Shown: piece by piece, positions 42,100 to 46,800 of the stretch
How the letters are laid out: every line of letters starts with the position of its first letter
Numbering within the stretch: the first letter of the stretch is position 1
NCBI RefSeq assembly: GCF_019635465.1
Contig: NZ_JAHBZK010000023.1
Span: 1-46,800 of the forward strand
Source: Hydrogenophaga sp.
GTDB lineage: Bacteria; Pseudomonadota; Gammaproteobacteria; Burkholderiales; Burkholderiaceae_C
DNA length: 46,800 bases
Reading direction: 5' to 3'
Made by a program: the position numbers and the translations under genes
Notes under the pieces: generated by a model
Told to the model about the DNA's origin: nothing
The model's database searches: none
What the model saw: the letters and a program-made list of their open reading frames with translations, nothing else

Positions 42100-42242
42100 G
42101 AGAAAAAGGCACAGGCGGGCGACAGCACGCCTTTCGCTTTTCTGCAGAAGGCCAAAGACTTCTTCTCGCAAGGGAAGAAGTGCGCAGCGCCAGCGACAGT
42201 TGGCCTTTGGACTCTTGCTAAAAGGCGAAGGATTTCTTCTCG
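42073..42242 (+). repeat. Imperfect tandem copies of the dnaJ 3' end, period 72-74 bp
   Basis: The dnaJ tail codons for KAKDFFS (copy 1, 42073-42096) recur at 42145-42168 and 42219-42242, offset by 72 and 74 bp. Copy 2 reads QKAKDFFSQ in the dnaJ frame; copy 3 reads KAKDFFS followed by TAA in another frame. Copies 1 and 2 each carry a hairpin (CTTTTTCTC/GAGAAAAAG and ACTTCTTC/GAAGAAGT) whose arms differ but still pair. Spacer parts (gcgacag, gcctttsg-type) are also shared. It lies entirely between dnaJ's end and the terminator. Confidence 0.8.
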
Positions 42243-42264
42243 TAAGCAGCTACCCCACAAGCAA

Positions 42265-42292
42265 GCGGCACCTCGGTGCCGCTTTTTTTTTT
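42265..42292 (+). terminator. Intrinsic terminator of the grpE-dnaK-dnaJ block
   Basis: GCGGCACC-TC-GGTGCCGC (42265-42282) is followed directly by ten T (42283-42292). It is a strong rho-independent terminator on the plus strand. The other side lacks a matching A-run, so it is unidirectional. Confidence 0.93.
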
Positions 42293-42308
42293 GGACGCTG
42301 GCGCCTGG

Positions 42309-42791
42309 TCAGGTCGCGGCGCCGTACCGGTACCGAATCGCCTCGTCCTTGCGCGGCCCGCGGATGGTCCAGGCCACGCTGATCGCATCGGCCTCGCAGT
42401 GCAGCTGCGCCGCATAGACATCGGCCGCGCACAGGTGCGGCTGCACGGTGTGCCAACTGCCCTCGCCGGCCCAGGCCAGGTCGAACAGAAACACCGGGTG
42501 GTCCGGCCCCTGGCGCAGGTGCTCCAAGCGCAGCCGCTCGCCCACCGCCGTCCAGCGAAACACGTTGCGGAAAGCCACGCCCGCCGCGCCGGGCCGCTCG
42601 GCCTGCCACACGCCGGCTTCCTCGAACAGCACCACGCCCGGTTGCGGGCTGCTCACCCGCACCTCGCCCGTGCCCACGCCGTCCCAGCCCGTGCCGGCCT
42701 GGCTGCGCGCTTCGAAACGCAGGGTGCGCACGCGGCTCAACGCTGCGAGCACATCGGCCAGGGCCTCACGCGCAACCAAGGCCTCAGCCAT
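42309..42791 (-). CDS. DUF6314-like protein
   Basis: A 160-aa protein that I match to DUF6314 by pattern: a lipocalin-like set of strands with VRVSSPQPGVVLFEEAGVWQ, a VFRWTAVGERLRLEHLRQG block, and the C-terminal HLCAADVYAAQLHCEADAIS and WTIRGPRKDEAIRYRY, where HxC-D-Y and GPRKD are the conserved parts. The function is unknown; no signal peptide or membrane segment. Its ATG lies inside the 3' end of the SRPBCC gene (8-bp overlap), so the two are an operon. It ends close to the terminator of the dnaJ block, convergent with it. Confidence 0.75.
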   Translation of the reverse strand: MAEALVAREALADVLAALSRVRTLRFEARSQAGTGWDGVGTGEVRVSSPQPGVVLFEEAGVWQAERPGAAGVAFRNVFRWTAVGERLRLEHLRQGPDHPVFLFDLAWAGEGSWHTVQPHLCAADVYAAQLHCEADAISVAWTIRGPRKDEAIRYRYGAAT

Positions 42792-43224
42792 GCAAGGCAG
42801 CGGTGAGCCGGTCCAGGTTCTGTTCGTTCGCGGGCACCAGCACGCCGCGCATGGCTTGCATGAACTTCGGGTCGTCGAAGGTCTGCGTCCAGTCCAGACG
42901 CGTGCCCTGGGGCGCGGGTGTCAGCGCCACGGTCAGCGTGAACCAGGGCGCGCAATCGTGGCGGATCACCACGCACTCGCCGGCCACCAGCCGCTGGAAC
43001 ACGCTGCGATTCGCGTAGCGCTGGCCATCGGGGCCGATCATGTCGAACACCCAGGCACCCCCTTCGCGGAACTCGAACACCTCGAAGGCGTTGCTGAAAC
43101 CCGCCGGCCCCCACCAACTGGCCAGCGTCGCGCCATCGGCAAAGGCGCCGTAGATGGCGGCCGCGTCGAAGGGCAGTACCCGTTGGGTGTGCAGGCTGCG
43201 CTCGTCGGTCTGGGGGCTGTCCAT
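42784..43224 (-). CDS. SRPBCC / AHSA1-like domain protein
   Basis: A 146-aa START-like (Bet v1 fold) protein of the AHSA1 group: QRVLPFDAAAIYGAFADGAT, WWGPAGFSNAFEVFEFREGG (a diagnostic block with the WWxPxGF motif), and a C-terminal helix with MQAMRGVLVPANEQNLDRLT. Bacterial members bind small hydrophobic ligands or act with ArsR regulators; no ArsR gene is adjacent. ATG 43224 starts the domain normally; the longer frame upstream has no domain content. It is the first of a two-gene operon with the DUF6314-like gene and is divergent from the ZIP gene across a 149-bp gap. Confidence 0.83.
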   Translation of the reverse strand: MDSPQTDERSLHTQRVLPFDAAAIYGAFADGATLASWWGPAGFSNAFEVFEFREGGAWVFDMIGPDGQRYANRSVFQRLVAGECVVIRHDCAPWFTLTVALTPAPQGTRLDWTQTFDDPKFMQAMRGVLVPANEQNLDRLTAALHG

Positions 43225-43373
43225 GCGGTTCTCCGCCAGTGAAGGAGCCGCGAGTCTGCACCATCCGCCCGCGCACACACACGGCGGGCCTATGCCCCCC
43301 ATTGGGACGATCGATTGGCCTTGATTGATAGCTTTTGGCAAACTCATCGCTCACATCGATTGACGGAGCACCC

Positions 43374-44384
43374 ATGGCCACCCTTGTCCGCCAGATCCAG
43401 CCCGTGTGGGCCCAGTTGCAGCAGCTTGAACTGCCGGTGCCGGCGCACGCCCTGCGCAACGCCCTGCTGGCGCTGGCCGCGGGCGTGCTGGCCATGGCGG
43501 GGCTGGCGGCGGCGTCCACCTTCTGGGGGCCCACGCGGGCGTGGTGGATGGCGGTGGAAGGCGGCACCGCGCTGGTGGCCGGCGTGCAGGCCTCGTTGCT
43601 GGCCGCGGTGGCCACGGCGGTGGGCGCCTTGCCCGTGTTCGTGGTGCAGCGCATCGGCAAGCGGCAGGAGTCGGCCTTCATGTCGTTTTCGGCCGGAGTG
43701 ATGCTGGCGGCCGCCGTGTTCTCGCTGCTCATGCCCTCGCTGGACGCGGCCAGGGCGCTGGTGGGCGCGGGCGGCACCAGCGCCCTGCTGTCGGGCCTGG
43801 GCTTGGCGCTGGGCATGGGGCTGATGCTGCTGATCGACCGCGCACTGCCGCACGAGCACGCCGTGCTGCCGCCGGCCGCGCACGGCCACACCGCCGCGTG
43901 GGGCGCCGCAGATGCCGAGACCAAGGCCGACACCCAGCGCGCCTGGCTCATGGTGCTGGCGCTGATGATCCACAACGTGCCCGAGGGCCTGGCCGTGGGC
44001 GCCGCTTACGCCGGCCCGGCCAACGCCAACACCGTGCACGACGGCGCGGCCGTGGCGCTGGCCATCGGCCTGCAGAACATGCCCGAAGGCCTGATCGTGG
44101 CCATGGCCCTGCGCACGCTGGGCATGGGCGCGGGCAAGGCCTGGGGCGTGGCCGCCCTCACCGGCCTGGCCGAACCGCTGGGCGCCCTGCTGGGTGTGCT
44201 GGTGCTGGGCAGCGTGCCGGTGTTCTACCCGCTGGGCCTGGCGCTGGCCGCGGGCGCCATGATCTTCGTCGTGAGCCACGAGATCATTCCCGAGACGCAC
44301 CGCAACGGCTTCGAGGGCGCGGCCAGCGCCACGCTGCTGGCGGGCTTCATCTTCATGATCTGGCTCAACGAAGCCTTCGCCTGA
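43374..44384 (+). CDS. ZIP-family metal transporter (ZupT/GufA group)
   Basis: A 336-aa membrane protein. Helices are visible at about 27-48, 63-92, 103-123, 137-156, 190-212, 226-246, 257-280, 285-306 and 316-334. The binuclear metal site motifs are HNVPEG (200-205) and QNMPEG (234-239), with SHEIIPETHR near residue 302. A His-rich loop (PHEHAVLPPAAHGHT) lies between helices. It imports Zn or other divalent metals. ATG 43374 is preceded by GGAG; a TTG at 43335 is not preferred. The N-terminal 25 residues are an unusual amphipathic extension. The upstream gap holds direct repeats of ATCGATTG. Confidence 0.91.
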   Translation: MATLVRQIQPVWAQLQQLELPVPAHALRNALLALAAGVLAMAGLAAASTFWGPTRAWWMAVEGGTALVAGVQASLLAAVATAVGALPVFVVQRIGKRQESAFMSFSAGVMLAAAVFSLLMPSLDAARALVGAGGTSALLSGLGLALGMGLMLLIDRALPHEHAVLPPAAHGHTAAWGAADAETKADTQRAWLMVLALMIHNVPEGLAVGAAYAGPANANTVHDGAAVALAIGLQNMPEGLIVAMALRTLGMGAGKAWGVAALTGLAEPLGALLGVLVLGSVPVFYPLGLALAAGAMIFVVSHEIIPETHRNGFEGAASATLLAGFIFMIWLNEAFA

Positions 44385-44424
44385 GGCTCAGACGCATCCG
44401 CACACGGGGCTAAGATGCCCTGCC

Positions 44425-45789
44425 ATGGGCGTTCACATCCGATTCCTCGGCGGCACCGGCACCGTCACCGGCTCGAAGTACCTCGTCGAACACGACAACC
44501 AGCGACTGCTGGTGGACTGCGGGCTGTTCCAGGGTTTCAAGCAGCTGCGGCTGCGCAACCGCGACCCGCTGCCGGTGATTCCGGCGCAGATCGGCGCGGT
44601 GGTGCTCACCCATGCGCACATCGACCACAGCGGCTACTTTCCGCTGCTGGTCAAAGAGGGCTTCAAGGGCAAGGCCTGGTGCAGCACTGGCACACGCGAC
44701 CTGTGCCGCATCATGCTGCCCGACAGCGGCCACCTGCAGGAAGAAGACGCCGCCTTTGCCAACCGCAAGGGCTTCAGCAAGCACAAGCCGGCGCTGCCGC
44801 TCTACACCGTTGAAGACGCCGAAGACAGCCTCAAGCACCTGCGCGCCGTGCGCCTGCACGAAACCTTCGAGCCCCTGCGTGGCTGGCAGGTGCGCCTGAG
44901 CGGGGCCGGGCACATTCTGGGCGCCACCAGTGTGTTGATTGAGGTGGGTGGGCGCCGCCTGCTGTTCTCGGGCGACCTGGGCCGCCCCGACGACATGCTG
45001 ATGCTGCCGCCCGAGCCACCGCCCGAGGCCGACGTGGTGGTGTGCGAATCCACCTACGGCGACCGCACCCACCCCGCCGAGGACCTGCTGGCCGAGCTCG
45101 GCCCCGCGCTGGCCCGCGTGGCCGCGCGCGGCGGTACGGCCGTCGTGCCGGTGTTTGCCGTGGGGCGTGCGCAAGCGCTGCTGCACGCCATCGTGCAACT
45201 CAAGGCGCAGGGCGTGGTCCCGCAAGGTCTGCCGGTCTACCTCGACAGCCCGATGGCGATTTCCACCACCGACCTGTACGACCAGCACCTGGGCGAGCAC
45301 CGACTGAACGCCGCGCAATGCCGCGACATGGAGCACGTGGCCAAGATGACGTCGAGCGTCGAGCAGTCCAAGGCCATCGCCCTGCAGCACGGGCCCAAGA
45401 TCGTGCTGTCGGCCAGCGGCATGGCCACTGGCGGGCGCGTGCTGCACCACCTGGTGCAGTACCTGGGCGACCACCGCAACATGGTGGTGCTCACCGGCTA
45501 CCAGGCGCCCGGCACGCGCGGCGCCACGCTGGCCAGCGGCGCCACGCAGCTGCGCGTGTTCGGACAAGAGCTGCCGGTGCGGGCCGAGGTGGTGCAACTG
45601 GCCTCGGCCTCGGCCCATGCCGACAGCAATCAACTGATGGCCTGGCTGCAGCAGCTGCCCAAACCGCCGCACCGCGTGTTCGTCACCCACGGCGACATGG
45701 CCGCGTCCGACGCGCTGCGCGCGCGCATCGAACACACGCTGGGCTGGCACGCCATGGTGCCGGAGCACGGCAGCACCTGGCTGGCCTGA
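44425..45789 (+). CDS. MBL-fold beta-CASP metallohydrolase (RNA-processing exonuclease-like)
   Basis: A 454-aa protein of the CPSF73/YSH1-like bacterial group. The metallo-beta-lactamase motif is His63-x-His65-x-Asp67-His68 (LTHAHIDHSGYFP), with GAGHILGATSVLIE and LFSGDLGRPDD as further metal-ligand blocks. The beta-CASP domain lies about 215-390, including YGDRTHPAE and VLSASGMATGGRVLHHL. The final HADSNQLMAWL and VFVTHGD complete the metal site. Members cleave RNA. It is 40 bp after the ZIP gene on the same strand, with no terminator evident. Confidence 0.92.
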   Translation: MGVHIRFLGGTGTVTGSKYLVEHDNQRLLVDCGLFQGFKQLRLRNRDPLPVIPAQIGAVVLTHAHIDHSGYFPLLVKEGFKGKAWCSTGTRDLCRIMLPDSGHLQEEDAAFANRKGFSKHKPALPLYTVEDAEDSLKHLRAVRLHETFEPLRGWQVRLSGAGHILGATSVLIEVGGRRLLFSGDLGRPDDMLMLPPEPPPEADVVVCESTYGDRTHPAEDLLAELGPALARVAARGGTAVVPVFAVGRAQALLHAIVQLKAQGVVPQGLPVYLDSPMAISTTDLYDQHLGEHRLNAAQCRDMEHVAKMTSSVEQSKAIALQHGPKIVLSASGMATGGRVLHHLVQYLGDHRNMVVLTGYQAPGTRGATLASGATQLRVFGQELPVRAEVVQLASASAHADSNQLMAWLQQLPKPPHRVFVTHGDMAASDALRARIEHTLGWHAMVPEHGSTWLA

Positions 45790-45861
45790 ACCGGATGGCC
45801 TGAAGCGGCCCGCGCGGTCGATTGCACTGAACTTCTGGCGCGCAACGCGCCTCCCTCTGCC

Positions 45862-46800
45862 ATGCACACCCCCACCGCACTGCTGACACCCGCTCTCGCG
45901 CTGGCGCTGACCGCGCCCTGGTCGGCGCTGGCGCAGACCAGCGCCGCACCAACTTCCGAACCCGCCACCTCACCCGCACCCGCACAAGTCGACTCGCCAT
46001 CCGACACCCTCGCCCAGTGCCTGGCCAAACTGCGCCCCAGCGCCATCGCCAGCGGCGTGCGCGGCGACACCTTCGACACCCACACCGCCGGCCTTCAGGC
46101 CGACACCGGCGTCATCGCCAGCCTGGACACGCAGCCCGAGTTCAAGACCCCCATCTGGGACTACCTGGCCGTGCTGGTGGACGACGAGCGCGTGGCCGAC
46201 GGCCAGGCCATGCTGCAGCAGCACGCCGAGGTACTGCAGCGCGTGCACACCACCTACGGCGTGGACCCCGCCACCGTGGTGGCCGTGTGGGGCGTGGAGA
46301 GCAACTACGGGCGCGGCTTTGGCCGCACGCCCATCGTGCGTTCGCTGGCGTCACTTTCTTGCGAGGGGCGGCGGCAAAGCTACTTTCGCACCGAGCTGTT
46401 TGCCGCGCTGCGCATCCTGCAGGCCGGCCACTTTGCGCCCGAGCGCTTCACCGGCTCGTGGGCGGGTGCTTTCGGGCAGACGCAGTTCATGCCCAGCACC
46501 TTCGAGCGCCTGGCGGTGGACTTTGACGGCGATGGCCGCGCCGACTTGTTCGACAGCGCGGCCGACGCCCTCGCCTCCACCGCCAACTACCTGCAGCGCG
46601 CGGGCTGGCGCGACGGCCTGGCCTGGGGCTTTGAGGTGAAGCTGCCGGCCGGCTTCAGCACCGCCGGCGAGGGCCGCCGCAGCAAACGCGCCGGCAGCAC
46701 CTGGGCCGCGCGCGGCGTGCGCCGCGCAGATGGCGAGCCCCTGCCCGGCGACCTGCCCATGGGCCTGCTCACACCCGCGGGCGCCGAAGGGCCGGCCTTC
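45862..46800 (+). CDS. Lytic murein transglycosylase, MltB/SltB type (3' end beyond window)
   Basis: The first 313 codons are present and open to the right edge. A signal peptide (MHTPTALLTPALALALTAPW to SALAQ) is followed by a Pro/Ala/Ser linker, then the catalytic domain: FKTPIWDYLAVLVDDERV, Glu146 in AVWGVESNYGRGFG as the general acid, and GAFGQTQFMPSTFERL. DFDGDGRADLFDSAADALAS has the EF-hand-like loop typical of this family. It cleaves peptidoglycan glycan strands forming 1,6-anhydro ends. Small hairpin GGCGCG-CAA-CGCGCC (45837-45851) lies 10 bp before the ATG. The C-terminal part is not visible. Confidence 0.9.
   Translation, partial: MHTPTALLTPALALALTAPWSALAQTSAAPTSEPATSPAPAQVDSPSDTLAQCLAKLRPSAIASGVRGDTFDTHTAGLQADTGVIASLDTQPEFKTPIWDYLAVLVDDERVADGQAMLQQHAEVLQRVHTTYGVDPATVVAVWGVESNYGRGFGRTPIVRSLASLSCEGRRQSYFRTELFAALRILQAGHFAPERFTGSWAGAFGQTQFMPSTFERLAVDFDGDGRADLFDSAADALASTANYLQRAGWRDGLAWGFEVKLPAGFSTAGEGRRSKRAGSTWAARGVRRADGEPLPGDLPMGLLTPAGAEGPAF

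Noticed and set aside
42100-42382. Readthrough extension of DnaJ past TGA, in the open frame that includes copy 2
   Set aside because: The protein already ends at a natural FFS terminus, and a strong terminator follows. The open frame is better explained by the tail duplication.

Overview
The window is gene-dense, high-GC DNA (well above 60% by eye). The gene set points to Burkholderiales, most likely Comamonadaceae: several tripartite transporters, a protocatechuate 4,5-cleavage operon of the Comamonas pmd type, LysR and MarR regulated aromatic catabolism, and a grpE-dnaK-dnaJ block. This placement is inference from content. I see no tRNA, rRNA, CRISPR array, insertion sequence or phage gene.

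Layout. 1-5136: a partial AtuA-family gene divergent from a LysR regulator, then a four-gene minus-strand operon (Spy/CpxP-like periplasmic protein, unknown 104-aa protein, OmpR-type response regulator, histidine kinase) and an LprI-like exported protein. 5144-11826: a minus-strand operon for protocatechuate 4,5-cleavage (a ModA-like protein without signal peptide, then pmdE, F, D, A, B, C and an aldo/keto reductase), divergent from its probable LysR regulator (11920-12825). 12856-18671: a solitary TRAP binding protein divergent from two overlapping hybrid histidine kinases. Both kinase genes are interrupted, one by a frameshift in a run of nine C, the other by an in-frame TAG. 18705-22671: a TRAP transporter operon (dctP, terminator, dctQ, dctM) that also carries a tricarboxylate-transporter-type (Bug) binding protein. 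22816-25708: a vanA-like Rieske oxygenase, GntR regulator and vanB-like reductase, divergent from a short MetE-like methyltransferase. 27054-28888: an atypical SAM methyltransferase and a 2-hydroxychromene-2-carboxylate isomerase-like protein around a 344-bp gap rich in inverted repeats. 28913-36612: acyl-CoA ligase plus amidohydrolase, divergent from a crotonase, feruloyl-CoA synthase, NTF2-like, SDR, thioesterase and MarR gene set. 36774-38126: HxlR regulator and FAH-family hydrolase. 38206-42292: heat-shock promoter, grpE, dnaK, dnaJ and terminator. 42309-46800: DUF6314-like, SRPBCC, ZIP transporter, beta-CASP metallohydrolase and a partial MltB-type lytic transglycosylase.

How it fits together. 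Much of 5-38 kb reads as a lignin-monomer catabolic island: hydroxycinnamates are activated and side-chain shortened (31.7-36 kb), vanillate is O-demethylated (22.8-25.7 kb), and protocatechuate is cleaved to pyruvate and oxaloacetate (6-11 kb), with TRAP and Bug proteins supplying uptake. No vanillin dehydrogenase, oxalomesaconate tautomerase or protocatechuate permease is visible. The crotonase has the two-glutamate hydratase active site rather than the Ser/Glu pair of feruloyl-CoA hydratase/lyase, so a beta-oxidation-like route without thiolase is a real possibility.

Most notable non-coding structure: a roughly 72-74 bp repeat copying the 3' end of dnaJ downstream of the gene, a 20-bp palindrome over the predicted start of the grpE transcript, a hairpin flanked by DnaA-box-like 9-mers between grpE and dnaK, and a palindrome exactly filling the spacer of the promoter of the feruloyl-CoA synthase operon.
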